A stretch of 64,000 nt of DNA from Psychrobacillus sp040274765 (GTDB taxonomy: Bacteria > Bacillota > Bacilli > Bacillales_A > Planococcaceae): assembly GCA_040274765.1 (NCBI GenBank), contig JBEMAY010000007.1:5628-69627 (forward strand), read 5' to 3'. Shown here piece after piece: positions 25,013-34,274 of this stretch. The notes beneath the pieces were generated by a model, which saw only the letters and a program-made list of their open reading frames with translations, had not been told where the DNA came from and made no database searches. Both the position numbers and the translations under genes were made by a program. Within the stretch, counting starts at the first letter, position 1. Every line of letters starts with the position of its first letter.

Positions 25013-25057
25013 AAAAAGCGTCTAATCAGTTACACAACTGGTCAGACGCTTTTTTTT
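25013..25057. terminator. Bidirectional intrinsic terminator
   Basis: AAAAAGCGTCT (25013-25023) pairs with AGACGCTTTTT (25044-25054), with an inner AATCAGTT/AACTGGT helix, between convergent genes. Confidence 0.9.
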
Positions 25058-25889
25058 AAAGCTTATACTGTTCTCTAATCAAGTAGGAAACCCACTTGCA
25101 TTGAGGGTGGTTTTTAATATTCTCTAAAAGACCTTTTATAAGTGCGAGACTCGGAGTTTCGGTTAGGAGGTGATTTTTTAAAATTTGAAGCGTTTCCTTT
25201 TCGATTGGCTCTTCTATTTCTAGTAGAATCTGATTGATTAACTCAAGTATTTGCATATCTTTATCGGTGTTTTCCTTTATAACCTTTTGCATAATTTGAG
25301 CACTATCTGTTGAGATTAAAGGAATCGTTGAATGTTTTGCTAATACTTTCGTCTTTTCTACAAGTGACTTAGTTAGCGTGTCTATATCAATTGGTAATTC
25401 AAAGAATAGATAGAGGTCGATATATATTTTCATAAAGCCTTTTATGCAAATAAGTAAGTCATATTTTGTTTCTTCATAAGTTAAATCTAACTTGTCTACC
25501 ATATAAAGAATAATTTCATTTAATAGATTGTCATAATAAGTTAGTTTTTTTAATAAATCATCATTTACCGTATGTGTCTGTTCCTTGAAGAAGATTTTAG
25601 CAAAAGTAGAGTTTTCTTGAAATGCCTTGTTGGCAGTGTAGAAAAAGGTATATAGCATATCGTCAGAATGTGAACATTCTTTGACCGAGTAGTCAATTTC
25701 TGAAATAATCTGCTTCATAAAGCAATCTACCAAAGAAGTGATGAGCTCATCTTTGGATTTATAGGAAAGGTAGAAAGCACCTTTAGAAATGCCGCAATGG
25801 TCAGTGATTTGTTGGACTGATGTAGCCTCAAAACCTTGCTTTGCAAAAAGTTCTAATGCTTTATCCATTATTAATTGTTTCTTTACCAT
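25056..25889 (-). CDS. TetR-family repressor of the RND pump (YerO-like)
   Basis: A 277-residue regulator. The N-terminal helix-turn-helix is clear: ALELFAKQGFEATSVQQITDHCGISKGAFYLSYKSKDEL (about residues 12-50). The ligand-binding part is long for the family (usual about 190-220). Divergent from the SwrC/YerP-like pump gene with fully overlapping promoters and one palindromic operator, so it should control both. The yerO-yerP pair of B. subtilis has the same arrangement. Confidence 0.85.
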   Translation of the reverse strand: MVKKQLIMDKALELFAKQGFEATSVQQITDHCGISKGAFYLSYKSKDELITSLVDCFMKQIISEIDYSVKECSHSDDMLYTFFYTANKAFQENSTFAKIFFKEQTHTVNDDLLKKLTYYDNLLNEIILYMVDKLDLTYEETKYDLLICIKGFMKIYIDLYLFFELPIDIDTLTKSLVEKTKVLAKHSTIPLISTDSAQIMQKVIKENTDKDMQILELINQILLEIEEPIEKETLQILKNHLLTETPSLALIKGLLENIKNHPQCKWVSYLIREQYKL

Positions 25890-25914
25890 ATCTTATCGCT
25901 CCCAATGGTTATTG

Positions 25915-25967
25915 TTGACAAATGACCAATTAGTCATTATTATAAATAAATGAGTTTGATAAGTCAA
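25915..25967. promoter_or_regulatory. Overlapping divergent promoters with a TetR operator
   Basis: Plus: TTGACA (25915-25920), 17-bp spacer, TATTAT (25938-25943). Minus: TTGACT (25962-25967), 17-bp spacer, TATAAT (25939-25944). The near-perfect 18-bp palindrome AATGACCAATTAGTCATT (25921-25938) fills the plus spacer and abuts the minus -10, so one bound repressor would close both promoters. Confidence 0.85.
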
Positions 25968-25985
25968 ATGAGGGTAGGTGCAAGT

Positions 25986-28900
25986 GTGAAAGGTTTAGTG
26001 AATTTTGTACTAAAAAATAAGTTAGCGGTATGGTTATTGACTATTATCATTACTGTTTCCGGTATTTATTCAGGTACAAGAATGAAGATGGAGACCATTC
26101 CAGATATTTCGATCCCATTCTTAATGGTGATGGATGTTTATCCAGGTGCGACTCCTGAAAAAGTTATGGAAGATATCTCGATGCCTTTTGAGAAAGCGTT
26201 AGAAGGACTAGAGGATGTTAAATCGGTATATTCCAATTCCTATTCGAATATGTCTAATATTCAAGTAGAGTACGAATATGGCACAGACATGGATGAAGCA
26301 AAACGCGCATTGGAGTCTGCATTGGATACGATCTCCTTACCTGAAGGAGCAATGGAGCCAACTATTACGGCAATAAGCATGAATATGATGCCGGTAGCAG
26401 CCCTAAGCGTAAGTAGCACAGAAGAAGATATCGTAGAGCTAACATCGACAGTAGAAGAAATTTTACTACCGAAAATTGAAAAAATAGATGGTGTTGGGTC
26501 TGCTACTATAACAGGCCAGCATATTGAAGAAGTAGAGCTTACATATGACGAAGCAAAAATGGCCGAACTAGATGTAACTCAAGATACAGTAAAACAAATG
26601 ATCCAAGCAAGTGATATGGCAGTATCCTTAGGATTATTTGAGTTTGAAGAAGGCGAGCAGGCAGTAGCGGTTGACGGTAAGTTCATGACAGCCGACGAAC
26701 TGAAAGAAATGCTTATCCCTGTTACACCTTCTGCTACAAACCCATCTCCTTTTGTAAAACTTGGAGACATTGCTTCTATTGAAGTGGTTGGTAAAGTAGA
26801 ATCGGTTTCCCGTACAAATGGGAAAGATGCAATTGCAATCCAAATTGTAAAAAATCCAGATGCTAACACTGTAACAGTAGTAAATGCAGTGAAAGATTTA
26901 ATCGCAGAAGAAGAAAAGAACATTGATGGTTTAGTGATTGACGTTTCCTTAGACCAAGGTGCTCCTATTGAAGATTCAGTATTTACAATGGTTGAAAAAG
27001 CATTGTTTGGTGGATTAATCGCCGTGCTGATTATTCTATTGTTCTTACGTGATTTTAAATCTACAATTATTTCTATTGTGTCTATACCAGTTTCTATTTT
27101 TATGGCATTACTGCTATTAAATTGGTTAGATATTACGTTAAATATTATGACACTTGGAGCCGTTACCGTAGCAATTGGACGTGTAATCGATGACTCGATT
27201 GTTGTTGTAGAGAACATTTATAGACGCCTTCACTTAAAAGGCGAACCATTAACAGGCCGTGCCCTTGTTCGTGAAGCAACGATTGAGATGTTCAAACCAA
27301 TCCTTTCTTCTACATTGGTAACGGTAGCGGTATTTGCTCCATTAATCTTTGTAGGTGGTATGGTTGGAGAATTGTTCATGCCATTCGCATTAACAATGAC
27401 ATTTGCTCTTGGTGCATCACTGTTAGTAGCAATTACAATTGTACCTGCAATGTCACACTTCTTATTTAAGAAGAAATTGTACGCTGAAAAAACAGAAAGT
27501 AATCATAAAGAGCAAGGTAAGTTAGCTGGTAGCTATAAAAAAGTTCTAGAGTGGACATTAAACCACAAAATTATTACTTCGCTTGTATCGGTTGCATTAC
27601 TAGTAGGTAGCTTGATGCTTACGCCGTTAATCGGTTTCAGTTTCTTGGGTAGTGAAGAAGAAAAAGTAATGTATTTGACTTACACTCCAAAAGCTGGTGA
27701 GCTAAAAGAAGACACATTGGCAAACGTCACTAAAGTTGAAGAAGAGATGCTTAAACGTAAGGATATTGATATCACTCAAGTATCTATCAACGGTGACGGC
27801 GCAAATGACATGACTGCAATGATGGGCGGAGGTTCAGGCGGCGCATTAATGTACTTGATCTTTGATGAGGATATGGAAGACTTCCCAGGTGCTCGTGAGG
27901 AAATCGAGGAATATGTGTTCAACATTGGTCAAACTGGCGAATGGAAGAGCCAAAACTTCTCAAGTATGTCCATGTCGACAAATGAAATTAGCTATACATT
28001 CTATAGTGAAGATTTAGATAAGTTGAACGAAGCTGTTGCGATGGTTGAAGAAGTAATGGGAGAAACAAAAGGATTAGAAGATGTTTCTTCGAGTGCGGAA
28101 GACAGCTACGTAGAGTATACATTCCAAGTAGCTCAAGATGAATTATTGCAGTACGGTTTAACAACTGGTCAAATCGTTGGGATGTTGAGTCCTTCCACTA
28201 CGGAGGAAGTATTAACGACAGTTGAAAAAGAAGGAAATGATTTAGAGGTTATCGTACAGCAAGAACAAACAGCAACACCTAAATCGATTGATGATATTTT
28301 AGCTAGAGAAGTACCGACAGCAATGGGAACTACAATGCCATTGTCTGAATTAGTAACAGTAGAAGAGGGTTACGCTCTAAATACGCTTGCTCGTAGTAAA
28401 GGTGAATACTATGCTTCTGTATCCGCTACAATTCAAGATGATGATATTTCAAAAGCATCTGCAGATGTAGATAAAGCGATTGAAAAATTAGACTTACCTA
28501 AAGGTGTAACGGTTGGGGTTGCCGGTGTAACTGCAGATATGAATGAAACATTCACTCAGCTTGGAGTAGCAATGCTTGCAGCAATTGCGATTGTTTACTT
28601 TATATTAGTAGTAACATTTGGTGAAGGTATTGCACCATTAGCTATCCTATTCTCATTACCATTCGCAGTAATTGGTTCATTTGCAGGTCTATGGATTGCA
28701 AACGAAACAATATCCGTATCTGTTATGATGGGTCTTCTCATGTTGATTGGTATCGTTGTCACGAATGCCATTGTATTAGTTGACCGAATCATTCATATGG
28801 AACGCGAAGGTATGAATATGCGTGAAGCGATCCTTGAAGCTGGTGCAACTCGCTTACGTCCAATTTTGATGACAGCTATTGCAACCATTGGGGCACTTGC

Positions 28901-29072
28901 ACCATTAGCAGTAGGATCAGGCGGCGGTGGTTTAATCTCGAAAGGATTAGGTATCACGGTTATTGGTGGTCTAGCAAGTTCTACGCTACTAACATTAATC
29001 ATCGTTCCAATCGTTTACGAGGTTCTATCGAAGCTATTTAAGAAAAAACGTAACGAAGTACAAGATAATTAA
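25986..29072 (+). CDS. swrC: RND-family efflux transporter (SwrC/YerP-like)
   Basis: An AcrB-type RND protein of 1028 residues from GTG 25986, which has AGGGTAGGTG upstream; an in-frame ATG at 25950 lacks a ribosome site. Twelve transmembrane segments in the usual 1+5 / 1+5 layout surround two large external domains. IGRVIDDSIVVVENIYRR carries the transmembrane proton-relay acidic pair. In Gram-positive bacteria these pumps act without outer-membrane partners; SwrC exports surfactin and gives resistance to some biocides. Control by the divergent TetR gene is inferred from the shared operator. Confidence 0.9.
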   Translation: MKGLVNFVLKNKLAVWLLTIIITVSGIYSGTRMKMETIPDISIPFLMVMDVYPGATPEKVMEDISMPFEKALEGLEDVKSVYSNSYSNMSNIQVEYEYGTDMDEAKRALESALDTISLPEGAMEPTITAISMNMMPVAALSVSSTEEDIVELTSTVEEILLPKIEKIDGVGSATITGQHIEEVELTYDEAKMAELDVTQDTVKQMIQASDMAVSLGLFEFEEGEQAVAVDGKFMTADELKEMLIPVTPSATNPSPFVKLGDIASIEVVGKVESVSRTNGKDAIAIQIVKNPDANTVTVVNAVKDLIAEEEKNIDGLVIDVSLDQGAPIEDSVFTMVEKALFGGLIAVLIILLFLRDFKSTIISIVSIPVSIFMALLLLNWLDITLNIMTLGAVTVAIGRVIDDSIVVVENIYRRLHLKGEPLTGRALVREATIEMFKPILSSTLVTVAVFAPLIFVGGMVGELFMPFALTMTFALGASLLVAITIVPAMSHFLFKKKLYAEKTESNHKEQGKLAGSYKKVLEWTLNHKIITSLVSVALLVGSLMLTPLIGFSFLGSEEEKVMYLTYTPKAGELKEDTLANVTKVEEEMLKRKDIDITQVSINGDGANDMTAMMGGGSGGALMYLIFDEDMEDFPGAREEIEEYVFNIGQTGEWKSQNFSSMSMSTNEISYTFYSEDLDKLNEAVAMVEEVMGETKGLEDVSSSAEDSYVEYTFQVAQDELLQYGLTTGQIVGMLSPSTTEEVLTTVEKEGNDLEVIVQQEQTATPKSIDDILAREVPTAMGTTMPLSELVTVEEGYALNTLARSKGEYYASVSATIQDDDISKASADVDKAIEKLDLPKGVTVGVAGVTADMNETFTQLGVAMLAAIAIVYFILVVTFGEGIAPLAILFSLPFAVIGSFAGLWIANETISVSVMMGLLMLIGIVVTNAIVLVDRIIHMEREGMNMREAILEAGATRLRPILMTAIATIGALAPLAVGSGGGGLISKGLGITVIGGLASSTLLTLIIVPIVYEVLSKLFKKKRNEVQDN

Positions 29073-29078
29073 ATAACA

Positions 29079-29118
29079 GAAACGCCTGTGGGATTAAATT
29101 CTCACAGGCGTTTTTTTT
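29079..29118. terminator. Bidirectional intrinsic terminator
   Basis: AAACGCCTGTG (29080-29090) pairs with CACAGGCGTTT (29103-29113), followed by more T. Confidence 0.9.
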
Positions 29119-29139
29119 AAAACTTAGTTTATCCTTTTC

Positions 29140-29508
29140 TTACATCCATTCTAATATCTCGATACGATTACCAAATGGATCGTTAATATATATGCGATTA
29201 GCCCCTGGTAGTTCTGTATCTACTTTAAAGCTTACCTGTTGATCGGTTAAATGCATTTTTAACGCTTCAAGGTCTTCAACTTCAAAAGCCGGATGTGCCT
29301 TCTTTGCTGGAGAGAAAGGCTCTTCAACTCCGATATGAATTTGATAGCTTCCCAGCTCGAACCATACGCCACCCTTCTTTTTTAGAAGTGGTGGTTTTTC
29401 TATTTCTTTTAATCCTAATATTCCCGTGAAGAAGCTGCGTGCCTCTTCCTCACAGCCCTTTGGAGCAGCTAATTGAATGTGATCAATTCGTTTAAATGTA
29501 AATGACAT
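29140..29508 (-). CDS. VOC-family (glyoxalase/bleomycin-resistance-like) protein
   Basis: A 122-residue protein of the vicinal-oxygen-chelate fold. FKRIDHIQLAAPKGCEEEARSFF opens the first beta-alpha-beta-beta-beta unit and GANRIYINDPFGNRIEILEW closes the second. His in IDHIQL, His in HPAFEV and Glu in IEILEW are likely metal ligands. Start ATG 29508 has AAGGGGGT upstream; the frame extends further but without a site. Substrate unknown. Confidence 0.85.
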   Translation of the reverse strand: MSFTFKRIDHIQLAAPKGCEEEARSFFTGILGLKEIEKPPLLKKKGGVWFELGSYQIHIGVEEPFSPAKKAHPAFEVEDLEALKMHLTDQQVSFKVDTELPGANRIYINDPFGNRIEILEWM

Positions 29509-29613
29509 GGTCCATACCCCCTTATGAATTAACTTAATTATAATGTGAATTTTTTGATAATAAAAATTTATATAAATCATGATAAGGGATAAGTAATTCT
29601 TATGTTAAAAAGG

Positions 29614-30114
29614 TTACATTCGCTCCAATATTTTATTTACCGTATTTTTATTTCTAGCTGTAGATACCATTTGAAGCTTCTTTTCAAAAAAGTTGTTTGT
29701 ATATTTAGTTTGATGATAATTTTTAGTATGGTGGATTATCAAGTTTCGATTATGTAGGACAGTAAAATCATCCTCTACAATTCCCTTTAAAAAAGCAAGC
29801 TGATCATTAGTAACTTCCTTTTGTAGGAACATGACGAAGGTTTGATCATTTAAGAAAAGTGGATGATTACTTATTTTTTCCACTTCTGCTTTCGACCTCA
29901 TCACAACTGGGATTTCGAAACCATAGGTGTTCCTTAATGCATCTTCCAGTTTTTCCTCGCCGCAACCTCCACCATCAAAAATAACATTTCCCGTTTGAAT
30001 ATACGTACGCACATTTTGAAAGCCTAACTCTTCAAAAAGAAGCTTTTGCGATTTCATATCTACTTTGTTGAGCTTTCCTAGATTGATCCCTCTTAATAGA
30101 GCTACCGACGACAT
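29614..30114 (-). CDS. DUF1697-family protein
   Basis: A 166-residue protein with the family opening VALLRGINLGKLNKVDMKSQKLLFEELGFQNVRTYIQTGNVIF, highly characteristic of DUF1697. The C-terminal part contains NNFFEKKL and ARNKNTVNKILE as usual. The function is not known. Transcribed alone, divergent from the XRE regulator unit. Confidence 0.85.
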   Translation of the reverse strand: MSSVALLRGINLGKLNKVDMKSQKLLFEELGFQNVRTYIQTGNVIFDGGGCGEEKLEDALRNTYGFEIPVVMRSKAEVEKISNHPLFLNDQTFVMFLQKEVTNDQLAFLKGIVEDDFTVLHNRNLIIHHTKNYHQTKYTNNFFEKKLQMVSTARNKNTVNKILERM

Positions 30115-30253
30115 GTTACGACCTCCACTATTTTTACATTAATCATACCTATATTTTCTGACTAGTGGAATATGTAATATAATTCTAACAAAATGTAAAA
30201 AAAAGTTTACTTTAAGTAAAAAATATATTACAATTTTTGTGAGGTGACAAAAC

Positions 30254-30469
30254 ATGGAAAGTAAGAGACGAATAACCAATAGAATACTTGTTTTAAGAGC
30301 AGAGAGAGGTCTTTCTCAAAAAGAGGTGGCAGATCTGTTGGGGGTTAGTAGGCAAACCATTATTTCGCTAGAAAAAAACAAGTATAATCCATCTCTTAAG
30401 CTTGCCTTTGATATTGCCTTGCTATTTGAAGTGGAATTATCAGATGTATTTCAATATAAGGAGGAGTAG
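30254..30469 (+). CDS. XRE-family transcriptional regulator (stand-alone HTH)
   Basis: A 71-residue helix-turn-helix protein: LRAERGLSQKEVADLLGVSRQTIISLEKNKYNPSLKLAFDIALLFEVELSDVFQY. This is the compact YozG-like type, often paired with a membrane protein. It starts a three-gene unit with a small membrane protein (six bases) and a membrane beta-lactamase-like protein. Confidence 0.85.
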   Translation: MESKRRITNRILVLRAERGLSQKEVADLLGVSRQTIISLEKNKYNPSLKLAFDIALLFEVELSDVFQYKEE

Positions 30470-30474
30470 AGAGT

Positions 30475-30777
30475 ATGGAAATAGCTTTTAGTATATTTAG
30501 AATTATATACGTAATCATCTTTTTTGGTGCCTGCTATTATAGCTTTAAATTTGAATGGGGTAGTGAAGGGAAAGATGAAAGAGGAAACGCTATCACTAAC
30601 AAATCCTATAGCATCATTTTCCCTTTTGCCCCGTTTGGGTGGTTTATGATTGAACTCTATGATTCATACATTAGTGAAATAAGCTATGAATCATACAAGC
30701 TAGCAATATGGTTTCTACTTGCTGGATTAATGATATGGCATTCTATTAACATTTTTACGTTAAAAAGAAAGCTATAG
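30475..30777 (+). CDS. Small membrane protein, partner of XRE regulator
   Basis: A 100-residue protein with three hydrophobic segments (about residues 5-22, 45-62, 75-92). The loop WGSEGKDERGNAITNKSYS resembles small membrane partners of compact XRE regulators (DUF2178/DUF3796-like), where the DERG segment is common. Family assignment is tentative. Its AAGGAGG site lies inside the regulator's 3' end. Confidence 0.6.
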   Translation: MEIAFSIFRIIYVIIFFGACYYSFKFEWGSEGKDERGNAITNKSYSIIFPFAPFGWFMIELYDSYISEISYESYKLAIWFLLAGLMIWHSINIFTLKRKL

Positions 30778-30791
30778 GAGGCTGCTAGAAT

Positions 30792-32090
30792 ATGAGCGTT
30801 TACACTTGGATAGGTATTGCGATATTTGCTTTTTTTACCCTTCTTCCCTTGAAGAACGCAAAAGATCTTAGTAAATGGGACATTACTGGGATTATTATTA
30901 CAATGGTCACCTTGTTTGTAATTGTAGGCGCAATTATATTTTATAATTTTAATCTTTGGATAGGAATTGTCCTGCTTTTTATCCTTGCAATATTGTTAGA
31001 TAAAAAAACATACACGAAAAAAAGGCTCATCATTTATGCTGGTCTGTTTATAGTGATCGGCGGAGTGGTTTATTGGCTATTAGGAGATCTCTTTGGAAAG
31101 ACGGATTCTGACATAGTCTTAGAGCATCTTATAGAAAATCCTGAAACAACCTCCCTCTATTTTGCAAAGGAGGGTGAAGTACACATTAGTCACAACGATG
31201 AAGAAGTTAGGCCGCTTGCAAGTGTTGTGAAAATAATAGTTGCTCTAGAATATGCCTTTCAGGTAGAGGAAGGAAAAGTAGATCCTGCTACTATTATTGA
31301 TTTAGAAGACCTAAATGTTTATTATATTCCACAAACCGATGGGGGAGCCCATGAGGCTTGGCTAGAAAGCTTGGAAGCAGAAAAAACAACGCTACAGGAA
31401 GTAGCGAAAGGAATGATTAAGTACAGCTCCAACGCTAACACGGAATACCTTATGGATTTGCTGGGTCTAGATGCAATCAATAATAGGATGGAAGAGTTAA
31501 ACATAGAAAACCATGAAGAGGTTTACCCTATTGTTGGAGGCCTAGCTATCTCGAGCTACCTAAAGGAGCAGGAGAATTTAAGCGATAAAGACTTACTGAA
31601 TAGACTTAACGAAATGTCTATGGAAGAATATCGAACATTAGCTACAGAAGTTAGTCAGCAATTGAAATCAAAAGAATTTAAAGTGACAGATGCATCTGAG
31701 ATTTCCATGGATCTTCAACGGATATGGTCTGACCGACTGATCGGAGCTTCCGCAGCGACCTATGGGGATATCCTTTCGAGGGTATCAAACAATGAATTTT
31801 CATCAAATATCACGAATACGTTAAGGGATATATTGGAATGGCCGCTTGTTCATGAAAGTAATCAGCAAAAATTTCATCACATAGGAGCAAAAGGGGGGTC
31901 AACAGCATTCATTCTTAACCAGGCGATTTATGTGGAGACCAAGCAAGGGAAGAGAATGGAGATGGTCATACTGCTAGACGATTTAACCTTATTACAAAGC
32001 CTCACGTTGCAAAAAAATATAGACTTCTTTCTATTTAAATTGATAGAGGATGAGGAGTATTTAGAGACAGTGAACAAAAAATTATCTTAG
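30792..32090 (+). CDS. Membrane-anchored class A beta-lactamase-like serine hydrolase
   Basis: A 432-residue protein. Residues 1-95 hold four hydrophobic segments. The extracellular domain (about 110-420) is of the penicillin-binding/beta-lactamase fold: SxxK in PLASVVKIIVALEYA (nucleophile Ser), an SSN motif in KYSSNANTEYL, and KGG in IGAKGGSTAFI in place of KTG. Class A-like order is kept, but no secretion signal other than the membrane part is present. Substrate (antibiotic or cell-wall peptide) is unknown. Linked to an XRE regulator and small membrane protein. Confidence 0.75.
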   Translation: MSVYTWIGIAIFAFFTLLPLKNAKDLSKWDITGIIITMVTLFVIVGAIIFYNFNLWIGIVLLFILAILLDKKTYTKKRLIIYAGLFIVIGGVVYWLLGDLFGKTDSDIVLEHLIENPETTSLYFAKEGEVHISHNDEEVRPLASVVKIIVALEYAFQVEEGKVDPATIIDLEDLNVYYIPQTDGGAHEAWLESLEAEKTTLQEVAKGMIKYSSNANTEYLMDLLGLDAINNRMEELNIENHEEVYPIVGGLAISSYLKEQENLSDKDLLNRLNEMSMEEYRTLATEVSQQLKSKEFKVTDASEISMDLQRIWSDRLIGASAATYGDILSRVSNNEFSSNITNTLRDILEWPLVHESNQQKFHHIGAKGGSTAFILNQAIYVETKQGKRMEMVILLDDLTLLQSLTLQKNIDFFLFKLIEDEEYLETVNKKLS

Positions 32091-32130
32091 AGAATCTGAA
32101 ATGGACACTTCGGGGTGACGTCCATTCAAA

Positions 32131-32166
32131 AAAGAAGTGTCATCCTCATCGGATGACACTTCTTTT
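32131..32166. terminator. Bidirectional intrinsic terminator
   Basis: Perfect 15-bp stem, arms 32131-32145 and 32151-32165 (GAAGTGTCATCC core), between convergent units. Confidence 0.92.
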
Positions 32167-32920
32167 AAGGTAGCCACAAACTGCTAACACAGCTAAGTAT
32201 TAAAACACAAACAAACAAAAACGATAGTATAAAATCTTTCTTATCTATAGGAACTATGTGATAAAAAACTTTTCTTGGTTCCCCTGTAAATCCTCTTGCT
32301 TCCATAGCGAAAGCCACTCTCTCGGCCTTGCGAACGGCTCCGGAAAGCATAGGGATTAATACACGTCTCAAACCAAGCATTCTTTTGAAAACATTAGAGT
32401 CGTCACTGAGACCTCTAAGTTTCTGTACTTGTTGAACTTGAATAAATTCATCCTTTAAAAGTGGTATAAATTGATAGCCAACCATGATTCCATAAGCAAT
32501 TTTAGGAGACAGCTTTAATTGCTGCATAAGGCTCCTTATAAAAATAATCGGATTGGTTGTTAATGCAAATAACAGGCTCAGGCTTGAAAAAGCTAAAACT
32601 CGAAAGCTTAAGGACAAGGCATGATTTAACTGGCTCTCTGTTATTTCTACAGAACCGAAAGACCAAAGAACAGGTCCAGTACCGCTTTCTGCAAAAATAA
32701 GTGTAGTCCACAAATATCCAAAAGCAGCAATTAGGAACGGAAGCATCATCAGAACCCAGTTTCTCCAGGATATATTGCTTAAGAATATTTGCATTACAAT
32801 AATGCTGAACCAAAAAACAAGCGGTGTCCATGGGTTGAAAAAGAATGCTAGGCAAAGCATGCAAATCATAACCATTACAAACTTAACGGACGGATTCATC
32901 TGGTGAAGGCTAGTGCGCAT
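32165..32920 (-). CDS. ykoC: ECF transporter transmembrane component (EcfT type)
   Basis: A 251-residue membrane protein with five or six hydrophobic segments. The EcfT coupling motifs are visible: MLGLRRVLIPMLSGAVRKAERVAFAMEARGF contains the two short Ala-Arg-Gly-like coupling helices, including AMEARGF. It overlaps the ATPase gene by 11 bases. As the last gene of ykoFEDC it couples ATP hydrolysis to the S-component. The thiamine-pyrophosphate riboswitch far upstream sets the substrate class. Confidence 0.88.
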   Translation of the reverse strand: MRTSLHQMNPSVKFVMVMICMLCLAFFFNPWTPLVFWFSIIVMQIFLSNISWRNWVLMMLPFLIAAFGYLWTTLIFAESGTGPVLWSFGSVEITESQLNHALSLSFRVLAFSSLSLLFALTTNPIIFIRSLMQQLKLSPKIAYGIMVGYQFIPLLKDEFIQVQQVQKLRGLSDDSNVFKRMLGLRRVLIPMLSGAVRKAERVAFAMEARGFTGEPRKVFYHIVPIDKKDFILSFLFVCVLILSCVSSLWLP

Positions 32921-34274
32921 AAATAGGACCTCTCTTAGGAGGGAGTAATTGATGTTCTAGCATTAAATATTTGTTATCCCACAAACTTTCCGCACTATAT
33001 TTTCCTGACATTTCTCCGTTTTTCATCAGTAAGATGGAATCCGCTACCTTGTAAGCAAACTCCATATCATGGGTAACAATTAGAAAGGTAGTACCTTCCT
33101 TCGAACGCTCATCTACAACTTTTAAAAGCTCCGTTAAATTAGCAGAGTCTTGTCCAGAAGTTGGCTCATCCATCAAAATCACTTCACGGTTTTGGCAAAG
33201 CATAACCGCTATAGCTAGACGACGCTTTTGTCCGTGGCTGATAGAAAAGGGGTGGGCATCTGAAATACTAGATAAATCAAGTCGTTCCAGTAAATCGACT
33301 GTGTTTGACCCTCCTCCAAAGGAGACCTCGTCTTTTACTCTTCCTGTAACAAACAAAAATTCTGGTGATTGTGGTACATATCCTAGCATGCTTGGCTGAA
33401 CCTTTCCTTTAGCAGCCAAGATGCCGGACAACGCTTTTAATAATGTGGATTTTCCACTGCCGTTAGGTCCTGCTAATACGGCGACCTCTCCTTTATTCAA
33501 CATAAATGAGGTTGGTTGGAGAAAGTTTTTTGTACTGATTCCCTCTACTTGTAGAGCTATTTCTTCTCTAATCATGCTCTCCCGTCTCGTACAATTTTTA
33601 AGCGAAGTTCTGTCTTCCTTTAATTTAATTCGACGATGAAAGAAGTTCCCCCAAAGGTCTAGCCTGTGCTCTATTGCTAAAATAGTTATGTCAGATTTTT
33701 TCTGAAGTACATCCAACCATTCAATATATTGCTTTGCTGTATACGGATCTAAGTGAGTAATTGGCTCATCTAACAATAAGATCTCTGGCTTCATGATGAG
33801 TGCACACGCAGTAGCAACTCTTTGTTTCATCCCTCCAGATAGCGACTGAATGATGGAATGTCGGTAGGCGGTTAACCTGGTTGACTCCAATACTTCTGTA
33901 ATCCTTGAGTCCATGTCTTCACGCGCCACGAGTAAATTCTCTAACGTAAAAGCAAGCTCTTCCTCGACGGTAGGCATACAAAACTGCGCATCCGGATCTT
34001 GAAAGACTGTAGCAATACGATGATTGACCTCACCTGGGTTATAAGAATCGCTTGATTTACCGAAAAGCTCTATTTTCCCAGAAACTATTCCATCACAATT
34101 GTCAGGGTAGAGGCGGTTGCATAAATAGAGCAGTGTGCTTTTACCGCAGCCACTTGGGCCAGTAATAACAACACGCTCTCCTCTTTCAATAGACATCGAA
34201 AAGTTTGTTAAAACAGGAGTTTCTTCATCCGGAAATGAAAAAGAAACATTTTTGAGATGTATAACATTAGACAC
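32910..34274 (-). CDS. ykoD: Fused double ABC ATPase of ECF transporter
   Basis: A 454-residue protein with two ABC domains in tandem. Domain 1 has Walker A GPSGCGKST, signature SLSGGMKQR and Walker B ILLLDEP. Domain 2 has Walker A GPNGSGKST, signature-like SISHGQKRR and Walker B VILMDEP. The GTG at 34274 is preferred because AAAGGTGA is correctly spaced for it; starts at 34280 and 34283 lie inside the ribosome site. It overlaps both neighbours in the operon. Confidence 0.9.
   Translation of the reverse strand: MSNVIHLKNVSFSFPDEETPVLTNFSMSIERGERVVITGPSGCGKSTLLYLCNRLYPDNCDGIVSGKIELFGKSSDSYNPGEVNHRIATVFQDPDAQFCMPTVEEELAFTLENLLVAREDMDSRITEVLESTRLTAYRHSIIQSLSGGMKQRVATACALIMKPEILLLDEPITHLDPYTAKQYIEWLDVLQKKSDITILAIEHRLDLWGNFFHRRIKLKEDRTSLKNCTRRESMIREEIALQVEGISTKNFLQPTSFMLNKGEVAVLAGPNGSGKSTLLKALSGILAAKGKVQPSMLGYVPQSPEFLFVTGRVKDEVSFGGGSNTVDLLERLDLSSISDAHPFSISHGQKRRLAIAVMLCQNREVILMDEPTSGQDSANLTELLKVVDERSKEGTTFLIVTHDMEFAYKVADSILLMKNGEMSGKYSAESLWDNKYLMLEHQLLPPKRGPIYAH

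Noticed and set aside
26579..27217. Long antisense frame inside the RND pump gene
   Set aside because: Shadow of strong codon bias on the plus strand; low-complexity Ser/Thr/Ile composition and no start context.
32099..32126. Second hairpin (AATGGAC ... GTCCATT) after the beta-lactamase-like gene
   Set aside because: Short stem without T-run beside a much stronger terminator; not called as a separate element.
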